Source of the DNA: Sandaracinaceae bacterium
GTDB lineage: Bacteria; Myxococcota_A; Polyangia; Polyangiales; Sandaracinaceae
DNA length: 64,000 nucleotides
Direction: 5' to 3'
Assembly (NCBI GenBank): GCA_020633195.1
Contig: JACKEC010000022.1
Coordinates: 1-64,000, forward strand
Part shown: in pieces, positions 24,940-34,654 of the stretch
Numbering within the stretch: position 1 is the first letter of the stretch
How the letters are laid out: each line of letters starts with the position of its first letter
Notes under the pieces: generated by a model
Told to the model about the DNA's origin: nothing
Database searches by the model: none
The model's input: the letters and a program-made list of their open reading frames with translations, nothing else
Made by a program: the position numbers and the translations under genes

Positions 24940-25323
24940 CTACTCGCCGGCCTCGGGGCGCGGGGGGCACTGGGCGCCGGGGTCGGAGACCAGCGTCCAG
25001 GTGGTGTCGCCGGCCGCCTGGCGCAGCCAGATCTCGCCATCGGTCTCCGTGAGCTCGCCGGCGACTTCGAAGTGGTCCCCGTAGTGGTCCATCGCGTAGC
25101 CGTTGTTGCTGTAGCGCGGGTAGCTCAGCATCACGCTCGTGGTGCCCGCCTCTCCAGCCTCGGGGGGCGTCATGAAGTTGCCGTACACGCAGACGTCTGC
25201 TTCGGCGCCGGCGGTCGCGGGCTCGGGCTCCGTCGACTCGGCGGTCTGGGGGTCGCTGGAGTCGGCGCCGCCGCAGGCGGAGGCGAGGGCGAGCAGCACG
25301 AGGTGAAGGGCGCGGTGGGGCAT
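24940..25323 (-). CDS. Small lipoprotein, function unknown
   Basis: The 127-residue product has a signal peptide and lipobox (LLALASACGG, cysteine near residue 18). A short Asp/Glu/Thr/Pro-rich linker follows (residues 20-45). The compact C-terminal domain has two cysteines and the segments YPRYSNNGYAMDHYGDHFEV and GEIWLRQAAGDTTWTLV. AGGAGG lies just before the ATG. A -10-like TAGAAC lies upstream at about 25345. No family is recognised. Confidence 0.68.
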   Translation of the reverse strand: MPHRALHLVLLALASACGGADSSDPQTAESTEPEPATAGAEADVCVYGNFMTPPEAGEAGTTSVMLSYPRYSNNGYAMDHYGDHFEVAGELTETDGEIWLRQAAGDTTWTLVSDPGAQCPPRPEAGE

Positions 25324-25470
25324 GAGGACCTCCTGAGGTGACGTTCTATCGCGAGAACGCAGCCGCAGCGCGACCGGCGCACGAAATCGTCTGGGCCCCG
25401 AGTGCGCCGTCACACCGCGCGGTCTCACGCGCTCGGCCACCTCTCTTCGCGGTGCCGGCCCCCGCGCGTG

Positions 25471-25486
25471 TGGCACGCCGCTCGCA
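25471..25486 (+). promoter_or_regulatory. Probable sigma-54 promoter (-24/-12)
   Basis: TGGCACG at 25471-25477 is followed after four bases by TCGCA (25482-25486). This leaves exactly ten bases between the invariant GG and GC, and it matches the sigma-54 consensus TGGCACG-N4-TTGCW except for one T to C change at -12. Predicted transcription starts near 25498, about 23 bases before the peptide start at 25521. An upstream enhancer site was not identified. Confidence 0.6.
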
Positions 25487-25520
25487 ATGTCCGTTCGTGT
25501 TCCCAACCAGGAGGAAGACG

Positions 25521-25667
25521 ATGAAGACCAAGAGCAATGTGAAGGCGGGCGCGGTGGTCGGTGGCGGTTGTCAGGTGTACACGACGCCGATGCCGTTGGC
25601 TCCCGCCGCGAGGACCAAGCCGGTGATGGATCGCCAGTACGTCGAGGGCGGCACCTTCGGGTGCTGA
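25521..25667 (+). CDS. 48-residue peptide, possible ribosomally made peptide precursor
   Basis: The ATG has an ideal AGGAGGA site six bases upstream and lies behind a sigma-54-type promoter. The peptide begins MKTKSNVKAG, followed by a small-residue stretch AVVGGGCQVYTT and a C-terminus FGC, with two cysteines in all. No hydrophobic signal peptide is present. The basic N-terminus ending in AG matches that of the 24-residue peptide at 30177. A leader/core layout as in modified peptides is possible, but no maturation enzyme is adjacent. It could instead be a small regulatory or toxin-like protein. Copy B of the three-hairpin repeat follows the stop. Confidence 0.55.
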   Translation: MKTKSNVKAGAVVGGGCQVYTTPMPLAPAARTKPVMDRQYVEGGTFGC

Positions 25668-25668
25668 G

Positions 25669-25797
25669 TCGCGAGGGCGCGAAGCGACCGAGGGATCTCA
25701 CTGGGGAGCGCGAGGGGCTTGCCCCTCGCCGGAGAGAAATCGCCGAAGGCGATTTATCGACAGACCTCGAGTCCGACGACGCGAAGCGTCGCTCGAG
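25669..25797. repeat. Three-hairpin convergent intergenic repeat, copy B
   Basis: Hairpins are GCGAGGGGC-TT-GCCCCTCGC (25710-25729), ATCGCC-GAA-GGCGAT (25739-25753) and CGACGC-GAA-GCGTCG (25777-25791). The first two are in the same order and nearly identical in sequence to copy A; the third stem occurs after instead of before. It separates the peptide gene from the convergent outer-membrane-type gene, so it likely terminates both. Confidence 0.8.
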
Positions 25798-25800
25798 GCG

Positions 25801-26367
25801 TCAGCGGCGGGCGTCGAAGGGGATGGAGAGGGCGAGCTCACCCGTGAGCACGCCCTCCACCTCCGACGCCGCGAGGTCGTAGACGCCGAGCACGCGGAGG
25901 TCGATGTCGAGGTAGACGATCGGCTCGAGGTTGTCGTCGATCCCGGTGATCGGGATCTGGATGCGCAAGAGCACGTGCGCGGCGGGCCCCCCCGGCCCGG
26001 CCTCGCGACCCTCGCGCCAGAGCGGTCCGGCGAGGTAGCCCAGCCCGGCCCCGATCGAGAGGGCGAGGTAGGAGCAGACCACCTCGCCGTAGCCGTGCAG
26101 CCGCCCGACGAGCGGGTCCGCCAAGAGCCCGAAGGCGTAGGAGCCCGTGATCATCAGGAGCGGGTGCAGCCAGCCGTCGCCGCTGCCCCACTGCTCCCCC
26201 ATCGCGACGCGCAGCAGCGGGCCCCCATCGGAGCGCGCGAGGTAGCCGGCGCCCCCGGCGCCCACGAGCACGAAGGGCGCGTGGGGCTCGGCGCGGGCCG
26301 CCGATGGGGCGAGGAGCGCCGCGAGGATCAGCGACGTCGAGAGGATGCCGGCCAGGGTCGTCTTCAC
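25801..26367 (-). CDS. Exported protein of unknown function, possible outer-membrane barrel
   Basis: The 188-residue product has a signal peptide (GILSTSLILAALLAPSAARA, cleaved near residue 27). The mature chain has alternating strands rich in Gly and aromatic residues (FVLVGAGGAGYLAR, GEVVCSYLALSIGAGLGYL, VYLDIDLRVLGVYDL) and ends in a charged RR. A small beta-barrel or periplasmic protein is possible. The start GTG 26367 keeps the signal and lies eight bases from TATCCC. I recognise no family. Confidence 0.6.
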   Translation of the reverse strand: MKTTLAGILSTSLILAALLAPSAARAEPHAPFVLVGAGGAGYLARSDGGPLLRVAMGEQWGSGDGWLHPLLMITGSYAFGLLADPLVGRLHGYGEVVCSYLALSIGAGLGYLAGPLWREGREAGPGGPAAHVLLRIQIPITGIDDNLEPIVYLDIDLRVLGVYDLAASEVEGVLTGELALSIPFDARR

Positions 26368-26375
26368 TGCCGAGT

Positions 26376-26381
26376 GGGATA
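26376..26381 (-). promoter_or_regulatory. Putative -10 box (TATCCC)
   Basis: TATCCC on the minus strand is eight bases before GTG 26367; no ribosome-binding site is visible. Confidence 0.35.
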
Positions 26382-26502
26382 CGACCGCGCGGGGGCCGGC
26401 CCCTCTCACCGATCTCTCACGCGACGATTGGGGCGTTCTGCCCCTGAGCGTCCGCACTCCGTCTGCGCCGGGCGACCTTTTCGGCCGGCTCGGCTTCGTC
26501 AA

Positions 26503-26508
26503 TACTCG
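26503..26508 (+). promoter_or_regulatory. Putative -10 box (TACTCG), leaderless arrangement
   Basis: TACTCG is five bases before the GTG at 26514 with no ribosome-binding site. Confidence 0.35.
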
Positions 26509-26513
26509 CCACC

Positions 26514-28705
<2,192 letters not shown>

Positions 28706-28758
28706 GCGCGCGCCGCCTGCGCGGTGTGCTCACGTCTGACACCGTTGACCGCGCGACG

Positions 28759-28786
28759 TTGACAGCGATTCTGCGAGCGCTATGCA
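28759..28786 (+). promoter_or_regulatory. Probable sigma-70-type promoter of metK
   Basis: A perfect -35 TTGACA (28759-28764) is followed by a 16-base spacer and TATGCA (28781-28786). Transcription would start near 28793, leaving a leader of about 25 bases with GGAAAGG upstream of the metK ATG. This leader is too short to hold a SAM riboswitch of a known class. Confidence 0.65.
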
Positions 28787-28817
28787 GGCCGGTTCCCAAC
28801 GGAAAGGTGCAGCGCGC

Positions 28818-30088
28818 ATGGCAGGGAAGCTCTTCACGTCGGAGTCGGTCACCGAAGGTCACCCCGACAAGGTCTGTGACAACGTCTCCGACGCGATCCT
28901 CGACGCGGTCCTGAAGCAGGACCCGAACGGCCGGGTCGCTTGCGAGACCATGGGTCAAGACCGGCTACGCGATCGTGGCCGGCGAGATCACCACCACGGC
29001 GTGGATCGACTTCGCCAAGATCGTCCGCGCGACGATCGCGGACATCGGATACACGCACAGCGACATGGGCTTCGACGCCAACACCTGCGCGGTGCTGTGC
29101 GCGGTCGAGGCGCAGTCGCCGGACATCGCCCTCGGGGTCGACGTCAAGACGAGCCTGTCGAAGGACCAGGGCGCGGGCGACCAGGGCCTCATGTTCGGCT
29201 ACGCGTGCGACGAGACGCGCGAGCTGATGCCGATGCCGATCCAGCTGTCGCACAAGCTCACCAAGAAGCTCGCCGACGTCCGCAAGAAGGGCGTGCTGCC
29301 CTGGCTGCGCCCGGACGGCAAGAGCCAGGTCACCTGCGAGTACGACGAGAACGGCAAGGTCACGCGCATCGACGCGATCGTCGTCAGCACGCAGCACGCC
29401 GAAGAGGTCACCCACAAGCAGATCAAGGAGGCCGTCCTCGAGCACGTGATCATGCCGGTGGTGCCCAACAAGCTCATCGACAAGAAGACCAGCTTCCACA
29501 TCAACCCGACCGGTCGCTTCGTGCTCGGCGGGCCGTACGCGGACGCGGGCCTCACCGGCCGCAAGATCATCGTGGACACGTACGGCGGCATGGGTCGTCA
29601 CGGCGGCGGCGCGTTCAGCGGCAGGACCCGTCGAAGGTCGACCGCAGCGCCGCGTACTTCACGCGCTACGTCGCGAAGAACGTCGTCGCGGCGGGCCTCG
29701 CCAAGCGCTGCGAGGTGCAGGTCGCCTACGCCATCGGCGTCGCCAAGCCCATGGGCGTCTACGTGACGACGTTCGGCACCGGCGAGGCGAGCGACGACGA
29801 AAGATCGCCAAGAGCGTCGCGCGCCTCTTCGACTTCCGCCCGCGCGCGATCGTCGAGACGCTCGACCTGCTCCGCCCGATCTACCGCAAGACGGCGGCGT
29901 ACGGTCACTTCGGTCGCCGCGCGAAGACGTTCACCTGGGAGTCGACGGACCGCGCCGAGGAGCTGCGCGCCGACGTGCTTGGCCCCAAGGCGAGCACCCT
30001 CAACGGCAGCGCGAAGAGCGCCGCGAACGGCGCCCCGAAGTCGAGCCGCCGCTCCAAGAAGAGCGCGAGCTCCGAAGCCACCGCCTGA
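28818..30088 (+). pseudogene. metK: S-adenosylmethionine synthetase, interrupted by three single-base frameshifts (probable sequence errors)
   Basis: MetK makes S-adenosylmethionine from methionine and ATP and is normally essential. Nearly the whole enzyme can be read by joining frames: FTSESVTEGHPDKVCDNVSD, then GYAIVAGEITTTAWIDFAKI, KTSFHINPTGRFVLGGP, DPSKVDRSAAYFTRYVAKNV and VTTFGTGEASDD. An extra G lies at 28952-28954, one base is missing near 29622, and one is missing near 29800. The raw span is 1271 bases; correcting +1, -1 and -1 gives 1272 bases, or 423 residues. The C-terminus has an unusual Lys/Ser/Ala-rich tail of about 30 residues. A 14-bp hairpin follows the stop. Confidence 0.88.
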
Positions 30089-30110
30089 TCGGCGACGGCG
30101 ATCCCGGCTG

Positions 30111-30141
30111 CGAGGCGCGAAGAGGCTCTCTTCGCGCCTCG
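30111..30141 (+). terminator. Hairpin terminator after metK
   Basis: A perfect 14-bp stem (30111-30124 with 30128-30141) encloses a three-base GCT loop, 22 bases after the metK stop. No T-run follows, as often seen in GC-rich genomes. It is the most stable hairpin in this part of the window. Confidence 0.7.
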
Positions 30142-30163
30142 TCGCATTGGGGTCCCGGGGTGG

Positions 30164-30169
30164 TATGCC
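30164..30169 (+). promoter_or_regulatory. Putative -10 box (TATGCC) of the 24-residue peptide gene
   Basis: TATGCC lies seven bases before ATG 30177, repeating the leaderless spacing seen at other starts in the window. Confidence 0.35.
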
Positions 30170-30176
30170 GGCTCGC

Positions 30177-30251
30177 ATGCGTACTCAGAGCGGGCTGCGA
30201 GCGGGCTACCAGGACGGCAACGACCTCATCCTCCGGAAGAAGCGAGGCTGA
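30177..30251 (+). CDS. 24-residue peptide, possible ribosomally made peptide precursor
   Basis: The short frame begins MRTQSGLRAG and ends LILRKKRG. Its first ten residues match the 48-residue peptide at 25521 (MKTKSNVKAG) at the pattern M-[KR]-T-[KQ]-S-x-[VL]-[KR]-A-G. It sits between the metK terminator and a radical SAM gene that starts 62 bases later. Radical SAM enzymes modify many precursor peptides, so a link is conceivable; however, this enzyme is of the amino-acid aminomutase type. An in-frame ATG at 30165 would add four residues. The frame is short enough to be chance, and I hold it as tentative. Confidence 0.35.
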   Translation: MRTQSGLRAGYQDGNDLILRKKRG

Positions 30252-30313
30252 GTCCGCCCCGGGTTTGAACCCCGGCGCCCAGCTCGATACCCTCCATCCG
30301 CGGCGCCGCGCAC

Positions 30314-31747
30314 GTGCCTCTCGGCAAGCGTGGCTCGCAGAACGACAGCGTCCGGTCCCGGGCGCCGCGGAGGACTATCGTTGAACGCCAGGATCGAGCC
30401 ACGCACCTTCCGCGCCTTCGGGCGCAAGACATCGATCGGATCCCTCAGCTCGCGCAGCTCTCGCCCGAGCAAAGAGACGTGCTCCGAGCGGTCGCCCACG
30501 TCTTGCCCTTCCGGGTGAGCTCGCACGTCCTCGAGGCGCTGATCGACTGGAGCCGGGTCCCCGAGGACCCGATCTACCAGCTCACGATCCCGCAGCCCGG
30601 GATGCTCGACGCGCGCGACCTCGATCGCATGGTGGACCTGGTCCGGCGCGAGGCCCCGCGCGACGCGATCACCGCGGCGGCGCGCGAGATCCAGCTCCGG
30701 ATGAACCCGCACCCGGCGGGTCAGCTGCGCCTCAACGTGCCGACGCTCGACGGCGAGCGCCTCGAGGGGATGCAGCACAAGTATCGCGAGACGGTCCTCT
30801 TCTTCCCGAGCCAGGGCCAGACCTGCCACGCGTACTGCACCTACTGCTTCCGCTGGGCGCAGTTCGTCGCGCTCGACGAGCTCAAGTTCGCGAGCCGCGA
30901 GACCGAGTCGCTCACCGCGTACCTGCGCGCGCACCGCGAGGTCACCGACGTGCTCCTCACCGGCGGCGACCCGATGGTCATGAAGACCAAGGTGCTGCGC
31001 CGCTACGTCGAGCCGCTGCTCGAGCCGGGCCTCGAGCACGTGCAGACCATCCGCATCGGCACGAAGGCGCCGGCCTACTGGCCCTACCGCTTCGTCACCG
31101 ATCCCGACGCCGACGATCTGATGCGCCTCTTCGAAGAGGTCGTGGCCGCCGGCAAGCACCTCGCGCTGATGGCTCACTTCAGCCACCCCACCGAGCTCGA
31201 TCCGCCGGTCGCGGAGGTCGCCATCCAACGGATCCGCGCGACGGGCGCGGTCGTCCGCTGTCAAGCTCCCTTGATCCGTCACGTCAACGACGACGCGGAC
31301 ACGTGGGCGCGGATGTGGGAGCGCCAGGTGCGGCTCGGCGCGGTCCCCTACTACCTGTTCGTCGAGCGGGACACGGGGCCCAAGCACTACTTCGAGGTGC
31401 CGCTCGCGCGCGCGCTCTCGATCTACCGCGGCGCGTATCAGCAGGTGTCGGGGCTGGGCCGCACCGCGCGTGGGCCGTCGATGTCGGCGACCCCGGGCAA
31501 GGTCCTCGTGGACGGCGTGACCCAGGTCGCGGGCGAGGACGTGTTCGTGCTGCGCATGGTCGAGGGGCGCGACCCGAGCTGGGCGGGGGAGGTCTTCTTC
31601 GCCAAGTACGATCCCCAGGCCGCGTGGCTCGACCAGCTCGTGCCCGCGCGGGGCGCGACGGAGTTCTTCTTCGAAAGGGGGCTGCGCGCGATGACCGCTC
31701 CCGCGCGGGCCCTGCCCGTCACCGACGACCCTCGGGTGCTCGCGTGA
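30314..31747 (+). CDS. KamA-family radical SAM protein (lysine 2,3-aminomutase-like)
   Basis: The 477-residue enzyme belongs to the lysine 2,3-aminomutase family. The radical SAM cluster motif CHAYCTYCF (Cx3Cx2C) lies near residues 171-178. QHKYRETVLFFPSQGQT precedes it, and DVLLTGGDPMVMKTK (SAM-binding GGDP), IRIGTKAPAYWPYRF and the C-terminal HYFEVPL segment follow. It should use SAM and PLP to move an amino group or run a related radical reaction; substrate specificity is uncertain because the family is broad. Its stop overlaps the aminotransferase start (GTGA), which implies a shared pathway. The GTG start has a -10-like TACCCT about 18 bases upstream. Confidence 0.85.
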   Translation: MPLGKRGSQNDSVRSRAPRRTIVERQDRATHLPRLRAQDIDRIPQLAQLSPEQRDVLRAVAHVLPFRVSSHVLEALIDWSRVPEDPIYQLTIPQPGMLDARDLDRMVDLVRREAPRDAITAAAREIQLRMNPHPAGQLRLNVPTLDGERLEGMQHKYRETVLFFPSQGQTCHAYCTYCFRWAQFVALDELKFASRETESLTAYLRAHREVTDVLLTGGDPMVMKTKVLRRYVEPLLEPGLEHVQTIRIGTKAPAYWPYRFVTDPDADDLMRLFEEVVAAGKHLALMAHFSHPTELDPPVAEVAIQRIRATGAVVRCQAPLIRHVNDDADTWARMWERQVRLGAVPYYLFVERDTGPKHYFEVPLARALSIYRGAYQQVSGLGRTARGPSMSATPGKVLVDGVTQVAGEDVFVLRMVEGRDPSWAGEVFFAKYDPQAAWLDQLVPARGATEFFFERGLRAMTAPARALPVTDDPRVLA

Positions 31748-33048
31748 CCGCCGCCGCGCGGAGCCGCCGCGACGGCCCCGACGTCCACCTCAACCTCAAC
31801 GTCCGCGGCCTCCCGCCGTCGGCGACGCTGGCGATCAACGAGCGCAGCAACGCGCTGCTCGCGGAGGGCCGCGCGGTCTACAAGCTCGGGCTCGGCCAGT
31901 CGCCGTTCCCGGTGCCGGACCCCGTTGTCGAGGCGCTCCGCCTCCACGCGCACGAGAAGGACTACCTGCCGGTGCAGGGGCTGCCGGCGCTCCGTGAGGG
32001 CGTCGCCGCGTACCACAACCGCACCGACGGGCTGCGTCGCGTCGCCGAGGACGTCCTGATCGGGCCGGGCAGCAAGGAGCTGATGTTCCTCTTGCAGCTC
32101 GTCTATCACGGCGAGCTCCTCGTCCCGACGCCGGCGTGGGTCAGCTACGCGCCGCAGGCGCAGATCATCGGCCGGCCCGTCCACTGGATCGAGACGCGCC
32201 CGGGCGACGGCTGGCGCATCACCCCCGAGGACCTCGAGGCGACCTGCGCGGCCGGTGACGGACCGCGGCTCTTGATCCTCAACTACCCCTCGAACCCGCA
32301 CGGCGGCACGTACACGCGGGACGAGCTCAAGGCCCTCGCCGGGGTGTGCCGCGCTCACAAGATCTTGGTGCTCTCCGACGAGATCTACGGCGAGCTGCAC
32401 TTCGCGGGGCGCCACGTCTCGATCGCGCGCTTCTACCCGGAGGGCACGATCATCAGCAGCGGCCTCAGCAAGTGGTGCGGCGCGGGCGGCTGGCGCGTGG
32501 GCACCTTCACGTTCCCGAGCGCGCTGCGCTGGCTGCTGCAGGCGATGGCGGCGGTCGCGAGCGAGACCTACACGTCGACGAGCGCGCCGATCCAGCACGC
32601 CGCGGTGCGCGCGTTCGAGGGCGGCACCGACATCGAGCAATACCTCTGGCGCTCGCGCCGGATCCTCTCCGCGATCGCGAAGCACATGCACGCCAAGTTG
32701 ACCGCGGTGGGCGCCGACGTCGTGCGGCCCAAGGGGGGCTTCTACATCTTCCCGAGCTTCGAGCCGCTCCGCGATCGGCTCGTCGCGCGGGGGATCACCG
32801 ACGGCGCGGAGCTGACCGAGCGGCTCCTCGACGAGACGGGCGTCGCGATCCTCCCCGGGGCCCACTTCGGCCGGCCCGCGGGCGAGCTGAGCGCGCGGAT
32901 CGCGTTCGTGAACTTCGACGGCGCCCGCGCGCTCGCCGCGGCCGAGCACGTGGTGCGGCAGAAGGAGATCGACGACGCCTTCCTGCTCCACTACTGCTGG
33001 CCCACGCTGACCGCGATCGACGCGCTCTGCGACTGGGTCCAGACCTAG
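31744..33048 (+). CDS. PLP-dependent aminotransferase, class I/II
   Basis: The 434-residue enzyme has the fold-type I pattern: YKLGLGQSPFPVPDPVVEAL, YLPVQGLPALREGVA, PSNPHGGTYTRDEL with NYPSNPHGG, VLSDEIYGELHF (PLP-binding Asp and Tyr) and the Schiff-base lysine in SSGLSKWCGAGGWRVG. It is likely an aspartate-aminotransferase-like enzyme acting on an amino acid made or used by the coupled KamA-like enzyme. The C-terminal 40 residues (VVRQKEIDDAFLLHYCWPTL onward) extend beyond the usual end of the fold. GTG 31744 overlaps the upstream stop. Confidence 0.87.
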   Translation: MTAAARSRRDGPDVHLNLNVRGLPPSATLAINERSNALLAEGRAVYKLGLGQSPFPVPDPVVEALRLHAHEKDYLPVQGLPALREGVAAYHNRTDGLRRVAEDVLIGPGSKELMFLLQLVYHGELLVPTPAWVSYAPQAQIIGRPVHWIETRPGDGWRITPEDLEATCAAGDGPRLLILNYPSNPHGGTYTRDELKALAGVCRAHKILVLSDEIYGELHFAGRHVSIARFYPEGTIISSGLSKWCGAGGWRVGTFTFPSALRWLLQAMAAVASETYTSTSAPIQHAAVRAFEGGTDIEQYLWRSRRILSAIAKHMHAKLTAVGADVVRPKGGFYIFPSFEPLRDRLVARGITDGAELTERLLDETGVAILPGAHFGRPAGELSARIAFVNFDGARALAAAEHVVRQKEIDDAFLLHYCWPTLTAIDALCDWVQT

Positions 33049-33049
33049 C

Positions 33050-33109
33050 GGGACGATCCTCTACACGTTCTTCATCGCCCGTGATGAAGAAGACGAAGAG
33101 GATCGTCCC
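33050..33109. terminator. Bidirectional hairpin terminator
   Basis: A 13-bp stem (33050-33062 with 33097-33109) encloses a small internal loop and an inner 9-bp stem TTCTTCATC/GATGAAGAA (33068-33076 with 33083-33091). It lies between the stop of the aminotransferase gene and the convergent stop of the DUF3467 gene and could end transcription from both directions. Confidence 0.75.
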
Positions 33110-33111
33110 CG

Positions 33112-33483
33112 TCAGCCAGGCTCTTGCGCGAGCCCCTCGAGCTGCAGGCCGCCCGCGCCCATGAGCTTGAACTTCGGGCGCGGGCCCTCGGTCTCGGCGA
33201 CGTGGTTGGCGTACTTGTTCCAGTTCGACGCGCAGGTCGAGATCATCCGGAAGAACCCGTCGGGGGTCATGCGCACGCTGGCCACGATCTTGGCGACGGG
33301 CGGGTCGTCCTCGCTGTCCCCGCCGCGCTGCGCGAGGGGGCAGAACTCGGTGAGGAAGAGCGCGAACTCGCGCGTGGTCGCCGCGACCTGCGCGCCGTTG
33401 GCGAAGACCGGCACCGGGTCGTCCGACCAGTCGAGCTGGATCGTGATCTCCTTCACCTGGCGAGGGTCCACGGTCGTCGTCAT
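33112..33483 (-). CDS. DUF3467 domain-containing protein
   Basis: The 123-residue protein fits DUF3467: VPVFANGAQVAATTREFALFL near residues 24-44, and VASVRMTPDGFFRMISTCASNWNKYA in the second half. The function of the family is unknown; members are small cytoplasmic proteins. I put the start at MTTTVDPRQVK (33483), which has GGGAG upstream; a longer frame to 33633 lacks family sequence. It lies divergent from the epimerase gene. Confidence 0.82.
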   Translation of the reverse strand: MTTTVDPRQVKEITIQLDWSDDPVPVFANGAQVAATTREFALFLTEFCPLAQRGGDSEDDPPVAKIVASVRMTPDGFFRMISTCASNWNKYANHVAETEGPRPKFKLMGAGGLQLEGLAQEPG

Positions 33484-33562
33484 CGCGTTCTGTCTCCCGT
33501 TCGAAAGAAGCGGCGCGAGTATACGGCTTGCGGATCGGCCCATCAGCGACCAGAACGCGGCC

Positions 33563-34564
33563 GTGTCGGTACTGCCGCAGAAGCTCCAGGGCAAAGCCCT
33601 GATCACGGGCGCGAGTGGGTTCATCGGGAGCAACCTGCGCCGCGCGCTCCTCGACGCGGGCGTGGACGTCGTCGCGATCCGGCGCGGCGCCTCGCCCGAG
33701 GCCGACGAGGGCCGCTCGGTCGTGGCTCGCTACGACGACGTCGCCGCGCTCACGAAGCTCGTCGCCGAGGAGAAGCCCGACTGGGTCTTCCACGTCGCCG
33801 GCGCGACCAAGGGCGTCACCTACCAGGACTTCCAGCGCGCCAACGTGATGCCGACGCGGAACCTCCTCGCGGCGCTGCTCGAGGGGCACCCGGACGTGAA
33901 GCGCTTCGTGATGGTGTCCTCGCTCGCGGCGTACGGGCCGTCCACGAAGACCCGCCCGCTCCGAGAGTCGGACACGCCGAAGCCGCTCGAGCACTACGGC
34001 CGCAGCAAGCTCGAGGCGGAGCACGTCGTCCGCGCGATGGGCGGCTCGCTCCCGTGGACGATCATCCGACCGAGCGGCGTGTACGGCCCCGGCGACGCCG
34101 ACTACTTCAACCTCTTCAAGGAGGTCACGAGCGGCCGGAACGTCTTCTTCGGCAACCGCGAGCGGTGGTTCTCGGCCATCTACGTGGACGACTGCGTGCG
34201 CGGGATCGTGGCGGCGGCGACCTCCGACGCGGCGAACGGCAAGGGCTACTTCCTCTGCGACGGTCACCCGATCACGTGGGGGACCTTCCAGGACGCCATC
34301 GTCGCCGCGCACGGCAAGCGGGTGCGCACCCTCAACCTCCCCGAGTTCTTCGTCGGCGTCGCCGCCATCGGGGGCGAGCTCGCGACGAAGGTCGACGGTA
34401 AGCCGCGCCTCTTCAACCGCCAGAAGGCGAAGATGGGCGCGCAAGAGGCGTGGACGTGCACCCACGACGCCGCCCGGGCGGACTTCGGGTACGCGCCCGA
34501 GGTCCAGGTCGAGGACGGCGTCGCGCGCGCCTACGCCTGGTACCGCGAGCACGGCTGGATGTGA
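33563..34564 (+). CDS. NAD-dependent epimerase/dehydratase family protein
   Basis: The 333-residue short-chain dehydrogenase-type protein has the N-terminal dinucleotide motif ALITGASGFIGSNLRRAL (residues 10-27). The catalytic residues appear as VMVSSLAAYGPS (Ser) and HYGRSKLEAE (YxxxK). IIRPSGVYGPGD and WFSAIYVDDCVRGIV follow in the usual order for extended SDR enzymes that act on nucleotide sugars or similar substrates. The exact substrate cannot be named. GTG 33563 is chosen as the closest start to the Rossmann motif. A TATACG box lies about 40 bases upstream. Confidence 0.87.
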   Translation: MSVLPQKLQGKALITGASGFIGSNLRRALLDAGVDVVAIRRGASPEADEGRSVVARYDDVAALTKLVAEEKPDWVFHVAGATKGVTYQDFQRANVMPTRNLLAALLEGHPDVKRFVMVSSLAAYGPSTKTRPLRESDTPKPLEHYGRSKLEAEHVVRAMGGSLPWTIIRPSGVYGPGDADYFNLFKEVTSGRNVFFGNRERWFSAIYVDDCVRGIVAAATSDAANGKGYFLCDGHPITWGTFQDAIVAAHGKRVRTLNLPEFFVGVAAIGGELATKVDGKPRLFNRQKAKMGAQEAWTCTHDAARADFGYAPEVQVEDGVARAYAWYREHGWM

Positions 34565-34573
34565 GCCCGCGTT

Positions 34574-34596
34574 CCTGACGCGCACGTCACGTCAGG
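34574..34596. promoter_or_regulatory. Inverted repeat CCTGACG-N9-CGTCAGG before the multicopper oxidase gene
   Basis: A perfect 7-bp inverted repeat with a 9-base spacer lies ten bases after the epimerase stop and 58 bases before the oxidase ATG. It could be a regulator-binding site for the oxidase gene, or a weak terminator for the epimerase gene; the sequence does not decide. Confidence 0.4.
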
Positions 34597-34641
34597 TGAC
34601 CGCGAGCGCCCTTCCGACTGGCATCGCTCGGGTCCCGGACG

Positions 34642-34647
34642 TAGGTG
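34642..34647 (+). promoter_or_regulatory. Putative -10 box (TAGGTG) of the multicopper oxidase gene
   Basis: TAGGTG is seven bases before ATG 34655 with no ribosome-binding site. Confidence 0.35.
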
Positions 34648-34654
34648 CCCTCTC

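Noticed and set aside
28706..28817. Possible SAM riboswitch before metK
   Set aside because: The predicted transcript leader is only about 25 bases, and no riboswitch core or aptamer stems were seen.
30252..30280. A stretch on the minus strand resembling a tRNA T-arm (GGTTCAAA flanked by GC-rich arms)
   Set aside because: No matching acceptor stem, D-arm or anticodon arm could be placed on either side, and the loop is not in the standard register.
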